From: a virus
IMG/VR virus record: IMGVR_UViG_3300025910_000040
Span: 1-21,356 of that record
Reading direction: 5' to 3' (one strand)
Length of the DNA: 21,356 nt
Positions 6,140 to 12,837 of this stretch are shown one piece after another (position 1 is the stretch's first letter; each line of letters starts with the position of its first letter). The notes beneath the pieces are model-generated. The model made no database searches. It saw only the letters and a list, made by a program, of their open reading frames with translations, and was not told where the DNA came from. The translations under genes were made by a program, and so were the position numbers.

Positions 6140-6358
6140 ATGGATGAAGTTGTTCTGATTGTGCCAGAAAATAAAAAATATTTAGTTTTTGAACATCCAG
6201 AAATATTTGGAGATATTTTGCATGGTATCCGTTTCCCTATTTCAAATAATAAGGGAGATTGGGTTTACAAGCTTCCATCATATGTTGCTGCACATCTTTT
6301 TGACGAGATTGATAAATTAGATAGAAACAACACTACTAGGATAATAATCAATGCCTAA
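6140..6358 (+). CDS. Hypothetical protein between terminase and portal (72 aa)
   Basis: The protein is small, acidic to neutral and soluble, and I do not recognise it. It begins MDEVVLIVPENKKYLVFEHP and has a predicted alpha/beta mix with no membrane segment. The ATG at 6140 is preferred because AAAGG lies 9 nt upstream. An ATG at 6134 overlaps the terL stop but is only 3 nt from that site. Its 3' end overlaps the portal start by 8 nt, so it is translated within the packaging operon. A small protein between terL and portal is common in siphoviruses and usually has no known function. Confidence 0.65.
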   Translation: MDEVVLIVPENKKYLVFEHPEIFGDILHGIRFPISNNKGDWVYKLPSYVAAHLFDEIDKLDRNNTTRIIINA

Positions 6359-7748
6359 TATTACAAATCCACACGTGAAATTAGCCTTTGAAACAATCAA
6401 GGCGAAGAAGCCTTTATATGATGAGTTGTATAAATACTATACTGGCTTCCACCCGTTGCGCTATTCGACCAATAAACTCAAAAAAGTATTCGAGGCGATC
6501 AATGTTTATTTTAGTGAGAATTGGTTAGGCGTGATTGTTGATAGTGTTATTGATAGATTGGTATTAAAAGGTTTCGATATATCAGATAATACAGCAGCTA
6601 AGACAAAGCTGGATGATATGTGGCGAGATCATAATATGATGCTGATTGCAGAAGATGTCCACGAGGCAGTTACTATCACGAATGAAGCATTTGTTATTGC
6701 TATGAAAATTGAAGATGAAGATACTGGGGCAGAGTTGCTGGAAGTGTTTCACAATGACCCTAGAATGTGTCATGTGTTTTACGACGCCAATCAACCTGAT
6801 AAAAAAGAATTTGCAGCTAAGTTATGGCAGAGTAATGATGGTTACATTCATCTTACACTTTATTACAAAGATAGATTTGAGCATTATAGAAGTTTGACAG
6901 CAACAAAGCCAGGAGTTTCAATCTCATCATATAAACAATTACAGCCAGACCCAGATGGAGATATTGAAGATAATCCCTTTGATACTATTCCAGTATTTCA
7001 TTGGGTGACATCAAAGACAACTAAGAAAAGAGATATGGGTCCATCTGAAATATCTATGCAGGATGCAATTAATAAACTCCTATCAGATATGATGGTCAGT
7101 AGCGAGTTTAATTCTTATGTTCAAAGAGTGATTATCTCTAAAGCAGACCCGGGGAATATGCCTAATGAACCTGGGGCAAATTGGTGGTTGCCTGCAAGCG
7201 ATGAAGGGCAACAAACAACAGTTACAGAATTAGGTGGCAGAGTGCTTGATGGTTTTCTTAATGCTATTGATAAACTAGCAACATCATTGGCAATCATTTC
7301 GAGAACACCTAAACATTATTTTTTTGCACAAACTGGCGACCCATCGGGAGAAGCTCTCATAGCAATGGAGGCGCCGCTCAATAAAAAAGTAAAAAAGAGA
7401 CAAGGTAGATATGCAATATCATGGCAGGATTTAGCACAGTTTTTATTAGAGCTTGAAGATATAAAGATTGATAAAAAGCAGATTGTCCCCATGTGGGAGC
7501 CTGCTGAAACAGTTCAGCCACAAACGTCTGCAACGATTACTAAAACACAAGTAGACAGTGGCGTACCACTAAAAACATCCTTACGCTGGCAAGGTAAAAC
7601 CGCTGATGAAATCAAGCAGCTTGAGGAAGATCAAAAAGAAGAGCAGACAAAAAGAACTGGATTAGCACAAGACGCATTAGATCAATTACGCGCGGAAGAT
7701 GCTAGAAACAATGCTAATTCAACAGGTGGCACAAATGTACAGGCATAG
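6351..7748 (+). CDS. Portal protein (SPP1 gp6-like)
   Basis: This 465-aa protein resembles SPP1 gp6-type portals (Phage_prot_Gp6). It has an N-terminal helical region with YKYYTGFHPLRY (residues 28-39), a wing/stem region, and the characteristic C-terminal segment with TGDPSGEALIAMEAPLNKK (about 326-344), followed by a long helix. The C-terminus is Gln/Glu/Asn-rich. The dodecameric portal forms the DNA channel and the docking site for terminase and head connectors. Its position right after terL fits. The start overlaps the upstream gene by 8 nt. The length is normal for the family. Confidence 0.9.
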   Translation: MPNITNPHVKLAFETIKAKKPLYDELYKYYTGFHPLRYSTNKLKKVFEAINVYFSENWLGVIVDSVIDRLVLKGFDISDNTAAKTKLDDMWRDHNMMLIAEDVHEAVTITNEAFVIAMKIEDEDTGAELLEVFHNDPRMCHVFYDANQPDKKEFAAKLWQSNDGYIHLTLYYKDRFEHYRSLTATKPGVSISSYKQLQPDPDGDIEDNPFDTIPVFHWVTSKTTKKRDMGPSEISMQDAINKLLSDMMVSSEFNSYVQRVIISKADPGNMPNEPGANWWLPASDEGQQTTVTELGGRVLDGFLNAIDKLATSLAIISRTPKHYFFAQTGDPSGEALIAMEAPLNKKVKKRQGRYAISWQDLAQFLLELEDIKIDKKQIVPMWEPAETVQPQTSATITKTQVDSGVPLKTSLRWQGKTADEIKQLEEDQKEEQTKRTGLAQDALDQLRAEDARNNANSTGGTNVQA

Positions 7749-7881
7749 CGGTAAAATCGCTCTCAACCCTTCCTGGCGGGTTTTTCAAGCTATGTTTTTG
7801 CTCATTCTAGGAGCTTTACTCTACTTGCAGTATAAAAATAGATCAATCAGTATTTTATGTAATGGTGGCGGCTACGCCTAA
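7735..7881 (+). CDS. Possible 48-aa single-TM protein
   Basis: A short frame starts at ATG 7735, inside the end of the portal gene, with AGGTGG 6 nt upstream. It encodes a basic N-terminus (MYRHSGKIALNPSWR), one hydrophobic segment (about residues 16-33, VFQAMFLLILGALLYLQY) and a short tail. It fills the gap between the portal and the lectin-fold gene, whose own ribosome binding site overlaps its end. A terminator-like hairpin lies inside this frame (7765-7785), so either the frame or the hairpin may be incidental. No family is recognised. Confidence 0.4.
   Translation: MYRHSGKIALNPSWRVFQAMFLLILGALLYLQYKNRSISILCNGGGYA
7765..7785 (+). terminator. Weak terminator-like hairpin after the portal gene
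   Basis: AACCC (7765-7769) and GGGTT (7778-7782) form a 5-bp stem with an 8-nt loop running into TTTTT (7781-7785). A second 4-bp stem, AGCG/CGCT, lies at 7747-7761, over the portal stop. Partial termination would lower expression of downstream genes relative to the portal, but the stem is short. Confidence 0.4.
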
Positions 7882-7890
7882 GGAGACAAC

Positions 7891-8670
7891 ATGCCAGATA
7901 TACCATTGATAGGCGAAAAGAATAATAATAAATCTAATCCTGTTTCAGCACGATATAGAGACAAACATAGGTCAAGAAGTCATATACTGGAAATAGATGA
8001 CACTTTGACGTTGCCACAAGTTGCAAGCGCAATACTGTTATGCGATTTACCTGCTGATGATTTGTCATTGGGTTTATTATCCACATGGATGGACGCAAGC
8101 GGGAATGGTCGTGATTTCACGGCCACTGGCTCTGCCCGTCCTGATGTGCAAGCAATCGGAGATTATAAGGCAGTTGTATTTGATGGCGTGGATAATGTAA
8201 TGACTGGCGATAACTTTGCCGATAATCTTGCTTCTCTTGCACTCGTTGTAGTTTGCTCAACACCAAACGGCGGAACACATCTTGTCCTGTCCAAAGAGGA
8301 CTCTGGATTTGCAAGTGGGTATGAGCTTTACACTAATCAATTACTTGTATATGGTTCAGCAACAAACAATGTTTCTGGTGGTTCATTCGCTGAAGATACA
8401 AAAATCTTGACGCTTGCGGAGTTAATCAATCGGACAAACTCTGATTTATATCTCAATGGTGACAATTCCGAGACTAACCCCGGGGACACGGAGGTTGCCG
8501 ATTATTTGACCAGCGGTACAGTCAAACTGGCTGCGTATGGCGATGGAGTTGCAGACGAAATTACCATTTACAGGTTATTAATTTATCAGATTACCGACCT
8601 CGTGAACTGGCACGCTGACCGCGATGCAATCAACGCATGGCTGGTAAATAGATATGGAATAACCTCATAA
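7891..8670 (+). CDS. LamG/ConA-like lectin-fold protein, probable virion protein
   Basis: This 259-aa protein has a basic N-terminal tail (residues 20-31, RYRDKHRSRSH) and then a concanavalin-like domain from about residue 45 to the end. The typical features are WMDASGNGRDFT (66-77), VVFDGVDNVMTG (95-106) and the closing NAWLVNRYGI (248-257). Such domains bind glycans and are found on phage decoration or fibre proteins. A strong ribosome binding site (AAGGAGA) precedes the ATG. Its middle and C-terminal codons are richer in G+C and in C-ending codons than the neighbours, like those of the capsid and tail-tube genes, which suggests either high expression or later acquisition. The position between portal and MuF is unusual for a lectin. 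Function is inferred from fold only. Confidence 0.7.
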   Translation: MPDIPLIGEKNNNKSNPVSARYRDKHRSRSHILEIDDTLTLPQVASAILLCDLPADDLSLGLLSTWMDASGNGRDFTATGSARPDVQAIGDYKAVVFDGVDNVMTGDNFADNLASLALVVVCSTPNGGTHLVLSKEDSGFASGYELYTNQLLVYGSATNNVSGGSFAEDTKILTLAELINRTNSDLYLNGDNSETNPGDTEVADYLTSGTVKLAAYGDGVADEITIYRLLIYQITDLVNWHADRDAINAWLVNRYGITS

Positions 8671-8671
8671 T

Positions 8672-9676
8672 ATGCCTACATCAAATCAAGACCCAGAAGT
8701 TGTTCAACTATTGCGCCAATATCGTTTAGCTCTAATTGCTAGAGAGAATGAGCAAATTAAAAGACTGGCAGCAACGTGGCTAGAGCTTGAAAAGTCACTG
8801 CAAGATGATATGATTTTATTGGGATTAGAGATACAACAAGCACAGGCAACAGGCAGTGTCATCACAGAGCAGCTATTAAAAAGGATGGATAGATATAAAA
8901 AACTCAACGAGCAGATGAAGGCGCAAATTTTAGATTACGCCAAGAATGTTGCGGCATTAGATATTGAAGCAGAGCAGTTAGAATATGGACTATTAGGAAT
9001 TCAATCAGCAAGTGAAGCAATTAGAATATCAGCAGTGTTAGGAGTTGCGTTTGATAGATTGCCTGTTGATGCTGTTGAAACATTTGTAGGATTTCTAGGT
9101 GATGGCACGCCATTATATAGATTATTGAAAGAAGCATATCCAGAAAGTTTAGATGCTGTTATCAAAGCATTTTTAGAAGGTGCGAGTAAGGGATTAAATC
9201 CCAATACAATTGCTCTAAATGCTTCTCGTGCATTAGGGATAGGTTTAGAAAGAATTACGCTCATCGCACGCACAGAGCAGTTAAGAGTTAATCGAAGTGT
9301 ATCAGCAGAACAATACAGAAATAGTGGATTAGAAGGATATATGAGGAGAGTAGCAACAAAAGATGATAGAGTGTGTATGGCGTGTTTAATTCTAGATGGG
9401 CAAATAGTGCCATTAGATCAAGAAGTGGACGACCACCCTAGAGGTAGATGCACAGCAGTATTTCAAATCAAAGGCTCTCCTGTTATTCAATGGGAGAAAG
9501 GCGCTGATTGGTTTATGCGACAAGAACCGGCGTTGCAAGCTCAAATGATGGGACAACAGAAGTTTGAGTTATGGCAAGATGGGCAATTCAAGCTTACAGA
9601 TATAGCAAAGATCAATTTCAATGCCACATGGGGAAATAGTCCACGAGAAGCTACATTACAGGAGTTAACAGGATGA
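8672..9676 (+). CDS. Minor head protein, MuF / SPP1 gp7-like
   Basis: This 334-aa protein has a long helical, coiled-coil-prone N-terminal half (to about residue 125). Its C-terminal Phage_Mu_F domain shows the conserved RTEQLRVNR (200-208), CMAC (C235 and C238) and HPRGRC (H255, C260), a likely zinc-binding set, followed by a hydrophobic strand. MuF-type proteins sit in the head near the portal and are ejected or take part in head assembly. No extra C-terminal toxin domain is fused here. The next gene starts in an ATGA overlap with its stop. The ribosome binding site is poor. Domain and position both agree, so the call is firm. Confidence 0.88.
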   Translation: MPTSNQDPEVVQLLRQYRLALIARENEQIKRLAATWLELEKSLQDDMILLGLEIQQAQATGSVITEQLLKRMDRYKKLNEQMKAQILDYAKNVAALDIEAEQLEYGLLGIQSASEAIRISAVLGVAFDRLPVDAVETFVGFLGDGTPLYRLLKEAYPESLDAVIKAFLEGASKGLNPNTIALNASRALGIGLERITLIARTEQLRVNRSVSAEQYRNSGLEGYMRRVATKDDRVCMACLILDGQIVPLDQEVDDHPRGRCTAVFQIKGSPVIQWEKGADWFMRQEPALQAQMMGQQKFELWQDGQFKLTDIAKINFNATWGNSPREATLQELTG

Positions 9677-9927
9677 ATATTCAAATGGGCAGCGGTAATG
9701 TTGCAGTGACAACATATGGCGACAAAGAAATTGAATACGGACTGGCGCTAAAGGTGACAGATGAAGTTCATGAGATAGGTTATAAGGACATATCAGTTAT
9801 TGGTAAAACAATTGATGAATATCAACCAACTTTAACTATTGAATTTTCTAAGTCTGCAAGCGTTCAAGTTGTAATAGACATGTTGACGCTTATTAAAAAT
9901 AGTTTGTTGATGCAGGAGGAGCAATGA
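9673..9927 (+). CDS. Hypothetical protein downstream of MuF (84 aa)
   Basis: This small protein starts at the ATGA overlap with the minor head gene. It is beta-rich in the first part (GNVAVTTYGDKEIEYGLALKV region), with one amphipathic helix near the C-terminus (about residues 63-82). It has no membrane segment, no cysteines and no recognised domain. Its last bases hold the GGAGGAG ribosome binding site of the next gene. Placement in the head operon suggests a minor structural or assembly role, but this is inference. Confidence 0.6.
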   Translation: MNIQMGSGNVAVTTYGDKEIEYGLALKVTDEVHEIGYKDISVIGKTIDEYQPTLTIEFSKSASVQVVIDMLTLIKNSLLMQEEQ

Positions 9928-10088
9928 AATTAATTAGTTTGAAAGTGGAAGAAACAAGTTTAAGATATAGAATTATCTTTCGGTTTGAAGGTAAAGATCT
10001 GGCGGTGGATTTGTATAAGAAAACGAATACCACGCATATTGTCAGAGCATTTACAACATTGATAAAAGAGATAAGGCAACTGAAATGA
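9924..10088 (+). CDS. Hypothetical protein (54 aa)
   Basis: This is a short gene with an excellent ribosome binding site (GGAGGAG, 3-9 nt upstream). It starts in an ATGA overlap with the previous stop and ends at TGA 10086-10088. The product begins MKLISLKVEETSLRYRIIFR and ends in a basic helix (IKEIRQLK). It is small, basic and soluble, with strand-then-helix character. I recognise no family. The previous protein shows the same general order of strands followed by a helix, so a distant duplication is possible but unproven. Confidence 0.6.
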   Translation: MKLISLKVEETSLRYRIIFRFEGKDLAVDLYKKTNTTHIVRAFTTLIKEIRQLK

Positions 10089-10122
10089 ATATAAAATTTG
10101 TCTCTATAACAGGTGTTTGTTT

Positions 10123-10138
10123 TCAGCGTGTCGGGGAG
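10123..10138 (+). repeat. 16-bp direct repeat, copy 1
   Basis: TCAGCGTGTCGGGGAG is identical to 10230-10245, 107 bp downstream. The two copies fall in different reading frames, so the identity is not explained by protein conservation. Confidence 0.85.
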
Positions 10139-10229
10139 CGAGTGCGCTCCAAGGCGCACGAGTTAGGTATAAAACAAAACCCAGCCACAAAGGACTGGGA
10201 GTTGTTTGCCTCAACAACAGTATGTTGTA

Positions 10230-10245
10230 TCAGCGTGTCGGGGAG
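10230..10245 (+). repeat. 16-bp direct repeat, copy 2
   Basis: This copy, identical to 10123-10138, extends into a perfect GTGTC-GGGGA-GACAC hairpin, whereas copy 1 extends into a different stem. Confidence 0.85.
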
Positions 10246-10278
10246 ACACTCTCATTTTATCACAGAAAGGATTTTATA

Positions 10279-10587
10279 ATGGCAGTAATTAATGAAAAAG
10301 TTATGAATAACGACAAACCTTTATCTGATGAGCAGATTAATAGGATTGTTATTGCAGTTCAAACACTTGCAAAGAATACCCATAACGCACAAGCCATCAC
10401 ACTTGCCCACAATCTAAAAATGTGTAAAGATATTGAAGAGAAGAGAAAATGGATAGTAATGTTTTATGCTGCTTGTTTTCAGCTTCTCTCTTTTGTCAAT
10501 ATGGCAAGAGATAAAGATTTGCCATTAGATCAATATACCAAAGAGGTGGAAAAGCTATTCAAACAGGTACAAGTAAATGGACACTAA
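10279..10587 (+). CDS. Hypothetical helical protein (102 aa)
   Basis: The start at ATG 10279 is supported by AAAGG 8 nt upstream; a longer frame upstream would cross the hairpin-rich gap and is rejected. The product (MAVINEKVMNNDKPLSDEQI...) looks mostly helical, with a hydrophobic stretch around residues 58-74 (WIVMFYAACFQLLSFVN) that is short for a membrane segment. It overlaps the next gene by 11 nt. I recognise no family; it lies in the run of small genes between the MuF and scaffold genes. Confidence 0.6.
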   Translation: MAVINEKVMNNDKPLSDEQINRIVIAVQTLAKNTHNAQAITLAHNLKMCKDIEEKRKWIVMFYAACFQLLSFVNMARDKDLPLDQYTKEVEKLFKQVQVNGH

Positions 10588-10801
10588 AGAAGCTTTATTA
10601 TTGCGTGCTGATTTGTTACAATTAGTTAAGGGATTAGAGTTGCAAAGAGCAGCAGTATTATCAATTGTTGCACGATTGGAAAAAGAATATAACATAGAGA
10701 AAGGAACAGGAAATGGAAGATCAAAAAGCACTCCCGTCCATAATCAGAATGAGAGCGGAGAACATATTGAAAACAAAATTGTCAGTATGTTACACAGTTG
10801 A
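10577..10801 (+). CDS. Hypothetical small helical protein (74 aa)
   Basis: The first 45 residues are strongly helical and coiled-coil-like (MDTKEALLLRADLLQLVKGL, then RAAVLSIVARLEKEYN). The remaining 29 are polar and overlap the next gene in another frame by 89 nt. The overlap is unusually long for this genome, where most are 1-11 nt. The polar tail may simply be read-through into the next gene after loss of an earlier stop. The ribosome binding site is weak (AGG). No family is recognised. Confidence 0.5.
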   Translation: MDTKEALLLRADLLQLVKGLELQRAAVLSIVARLEKEYNIEKGTGNGRSKSTPVHNQNESGEHIENKIVSMLHS

Positions 10802-11066
10802 AGGGGATATAGTCAAATGTGTATTAGCAGACAATCAAGGAGTTAAATATGTTGACATAGTAAAGAAAAAAGAAGTACCATTTACTACTCTTAAGGTAAC
10901 GCTTGAAGATGCTGGGGCAGATGATACTAATAAGCTCGTTAGCAACCCAGAGCCAATACATTATGGCAATGAAGCTCAATCAGCACATCAAACAAACGAG
11001 GAGGTAATCACTTATGAAGTAGAGAAAAAACCTAAAAAGAGAAGCACAACGAAAAAGCCGAAATAA
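10713..11066 (+). CDS. Hypothetical protein with Lys-rich tail (117 aa)
   Basis: The ATG at 10713 has AAGGA 7 nt upstream. The N-terminal two thirds look like a small mixed or beta fold (LSVCYTVEGDIVKCVLADNQ, then VDIVKKKEVPFTTLKVTLED). The end is a very basic tail (KKPKKRSTTKKPK), which suggests nucleic-acid or capsid contact. It is the last gene before the promoter and palindrome of the second rightward unit, and its stop codon lies only 3 bp before the TATAAT. No family is recognised. Confidence 0.6.
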   Translation: MEDQKALPSIIRMRAENILKTKLSVCYTVEGDIVKCVLADNQGVKYVDIVKKKEVPFTTLKVTLEDAGADDTNKLVSNPEPIHYGNEAQSAHQTNEEVITYEVEKKPKKRSTTKKPK

Positions 11067-11068
11067 GT

Positions 11069-11074
11069 TATAAT
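11069..11074 (+). promoter_or_regulatory. TATAAT box before the second rightward unit
   Basis: A perfect TATAAT follows the stop codon of the upstream gene. No good -35 box lies 16-18 bp upstream, as at 2903-2908. An alternative is TTGAAT (11083-11088), 16 bp, then TATCGT (11105-11110), which would put the -10 box inside the palindrome. Confidence 0.45.
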
Positions 11075-11104
11075 ACCGCCAATTGAATATCTCGTGTAAA
11101 TGTG

Positions 11105-11118
11105 TATCGTACGATATA
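11105..11118. promoter_or_regulatory. Palindromic site, copy 2
   Basis: TATCGTACGATATA is identical to 2927-2940. The inner 12 bases are a perfect palindrome. Both copies lie in the intergenic leaders of the two rightward gene blocks, downstream of a TATAAT with a poor -35 box, which suggests a shared regulator. Confidence 0.6.
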
Positions 11119-11146
11119 AATTTACAGTGAGGTAGGTAATCAATCG

Positions 11147-11190
11147 AATGCCTGCAACTGTCTAATTTGACAGCAGCAGGCATTTTAATT
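11147..11190 (+). terminator. Strong leader hairpin before the scaffold gene
   Basis: AATGCCTGC (11147-11155) pairs with GCAGGCATT (11176-11184). Inside, CTGTC (11158-11162) pairs with GACAG (11169-11173) around a 6-nt loop, for 14 bp in all with one 2x2 internal loop. A short T-rich tail (TTTTAATT) follows. The hairpin ends 19 nt before the scaffold ribosome binding site, so it could be a terminator for upstream read-through, an attenuator, or a stabilising 5' structure for the capsid mRNA. Confidence 0.55.
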
Positions 11191-11215
11191 GTGCGTGATG
11201 CACAGGAGTAACGCG

Positions 11216-11830
11216 ATGTTCCCTAATTATAAAAAGTTCCATTTATCACCTTTTTTCTTTGAAGCTAACCGCGATGGTGGCTCTGGAAATAATGGCGATA
11301 ATAACTCAAATGATAATCAGAATAATAATGCTGAAACATTTGAAAGTTGGCTAGATAAACAATCCGACGAGATTAAAACAAAAGCTAAACCCTTATTTAC
11401 TGCCCATATTGAAAAGCTCCAAAACACAGTCAAGGCAACGCGGGAGGAGCGTGATGACTTCTCCAAACAGTTGCGTGATGCAACCAATAAACTTGCCAAA
11501 GATAGTGAAGAGCGCAAGCGATTGGAAGGTATTGCCGACCAATATGATGAGCAGACAAGACGGGCAGACTTTTATGAGGACTCTTTTTCACAAAACTGCC
11601 ATAACCCTAAAGCTGCTTATGCAATTGCCAAGTCAGAAAATTTATTCACCAAATCTGGCGCGCCTGACTGGAAGAAAATCCAAGAAGTTGTCCCAGAATT
11701 CTTTGGCGATAAAAAGCGTGAGCTACCTAGGAAGAAAACATCAGGCAGCGGCACAGGTGAAGAGCCACCGTCATCTCAAACCATGAACGATTGGATTAGA
11801 AGTCAAGCCAATAGAAATGTTACAACATAA
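11216..11830 (+). CDS. Head scaffolding protein
   Basis: This 204-aa protein has the build of a tailed-phage scaffold: a low-complexity Gly/Asn/Asp stretch (about residues 22-38), a long charged coiled-coil region (about 60-115, with KLQNTVKATREERDDFSKQL), and a basic, Pro/Ser-rich C-terminus that would contact the capsid protein. It lies directly before the major capsid gene, 13 nt away. ATG 11216 is chosen because AGGAG lies 7 nt upstream; an in-frame TTG at 11189 would extend into the leader hairpin. No protease domain is visible. The call rests on composition and position rather than on conserved residues. Confidence 0.75.
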   Translation: MFPNYKKFHLSPFFFEANRDGGSGNNGDNNSNDNQNNNAETFESWLDKQSDEIKTKAKPLFTAHIEKLQNTVKATREERDDFSKQLRDATNKLAKDSEERKRLEGIADQYDEQTRRADFYEDSFSQNCHNPKAAYAIAKSENLFTKSGAPDWKKIQEVVPEFFGDKKRELPRKKTSGSGTGEEPPSSQTMNDWIRSQANRNVTT

Positions 11831-11843
11831 TAAGGAGTAACAA

Positions 11844-12833
11844 ATGACCGTATTCAATTCAAATATCTCCCGGGAAGATGCTAGTGCATTAATCCCAGAA
11901 GATGCGTCAAAAGAAATCCTGCAAACTATTGCAGAAGGTTCAAGCGTGTTGCGTCTATCAAGGCGTTTGCCCAATATGGCGCGTGGACAACGGCGGCTCC
12001 CTGTTCTTTCTGCATTACCTCAAGCCTATTTCGTAGGTGAGGCCGGCAGAAGTCCCCAAACATTTACAGAAGTAAAGCAGACCACCGAAGCCGCATGGGC
12101 AAACAAATATCTTAATGCGGAAGAAATTGCCTGTGTTGTACCTATCCCTGAAAACGTTTTGGAAGATGCTGATTTTGATATTTGGGGAGAGATGCGTCCC
12201 CAAATCGTAGCCAGCATTGGTGCAGTAATTGACACCGCCATTTTGTTTGGTACTTCTGATGTAGATGTACCGCGCAACTGGCCTGATGGTTTGTTAGTTG
12301 CCATGCCTGCTGCTCATATTGTCTCTGAAACATTTGGCAATGATCTGTATGACGCCATTATGGGCGAAGGTGGCGTATTATCATATGTTGAAGAAGATGG
12401 CTATTTAGTTAATGGTCATCTTTCTGCTCTTACGATGCGTTCTAAATTGCGTGGTTTGCGTGATGGCGGGACGGGATTGCCTCTGTTCGTTCAGAACATG
12501 CAGAACGCTGTACCTTATACACTTGATGGGCAGCGTTTGGAATTCCCACTCAACGGCGCCATGGACGACTCACAAGCTCTACTTGTCTCTGGTGATTTCA
12601 ATCAACTTGTATACAGTATCCGTAAGGACATCACCTACAAAGTATTGACTGAAGGAGTTATCACCGATAACGCCACTCCTCGCGCCATCATCCACAACCT
12701 GGGGCAGGACGATATGATTGCTCTGCGTGTTACTTTTCGCATGGCGTGGCAGTTGCCTAATCCTATCAATCGCGTTAACCAGACAGAGGCAACACGCTTC
12801 CCCTTTGCTGCTCTTGCACCTTCTGGGAGCTAG
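11844..12833 (+). CDS. Major capsid protein, HK97 fold
   Basis: This 329-aa protein has the usual HK97-type pattern: an N-terminal segment (ISREDASALIPEDASKEIL, residues 8-26) like the start of phage capsid family members, an E-loop region with GEAGRSPQTFTEVKQ (about 65-79), and a spine and A-domain further on (VPIPENVLEDADFDIW, about 99-114). A strong ribosome binding site (TAAGGAG) precedes the ATG. Codons are clearly more G+C and C-ending than in the surrounding genes, as expected for the most abundant virion protein. No N-terminal delta domain is present, consistent with the separate scaffold gene. Confidence 0.9.
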   Translation: MTVFNSNISREDASALIPEDASKEILQTIAEGSSVLRLSRRLPNMARGQRRLPVLSALPQAYFVGEAGRSPQTFTEVKQTTEAAWANKYLNAEEIACVVPIPENVLEDADFDIWGEMRPQIVASIGAVIDTAILFGTSDVDVPRNWPDGLLVAMPAAHIVSETFGNDLYDAIMGEGGVLSYVEEDGYLVNGHLSALTMRSKLRGLRDGGTGLPLFVQNMQNAVPYTLDGQRLEFPLNGAMDDSQALLVSGDFNQLVYSIRKDITYKVLTEGVITDNATPRAIIHNLGQDDMIALRVTFRMAWQLPNPINRVNQTEATRFPFAALAPSGS

Positions 12834-12837
12834 CTTA

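Larger units (their letters stand above)
10089..10278 (+). other. Hairpin-rich 190-nt gap, possible structured RNA
   Basis: No convincing gene lies here, but several stems do. GTGCGC/GCGCAC with a 6-nt loop begins near 10142. It competes with GGAGC/GCTCC, which shares its bases. A longer stem near 10172-10209 pairs AAACAA with TTGTTT and CCCAG with CTGGG. Further stems are ACAAC/GTTGT around 10214-10228 and GTGTC/GACAC around 10235-10249. A 16-bp direct repeat brackets the block. The local G+C is higher than around it. It could be a small RNA, a cis-acting mRNA structure, or a DNA site; an open frame of 64 codons crosses it but looks incidental. Confidence 0.45.

Noticed and set aside
10085-10279. 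Rightward 64-codon frame starting in an ATGA overlap, and a longer frame from 10117 leading into the 102-aa gene
   Set aside because: Both cross the hairpin-rich block with the direct repeat. They have odd composition and no proper ribosome binding site. The downstream ATG at 10279 has a good one. A real protein cannot be fully excluded.
11409-11786. Rightward 125-codon frame inside the scaffold gene
   Set aside because: It is a shadow of the scaffold gene in another frame, with basic composition and no ribosome binding site.
12718-12837. Upstream extension of the first glycosyltransferase gene into the capsid gene
   Set aside because: The extension lies within the end of the capsid gene. 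The ATG at 12838 has GGAG at 8 nt and follows the capsid stop codon.
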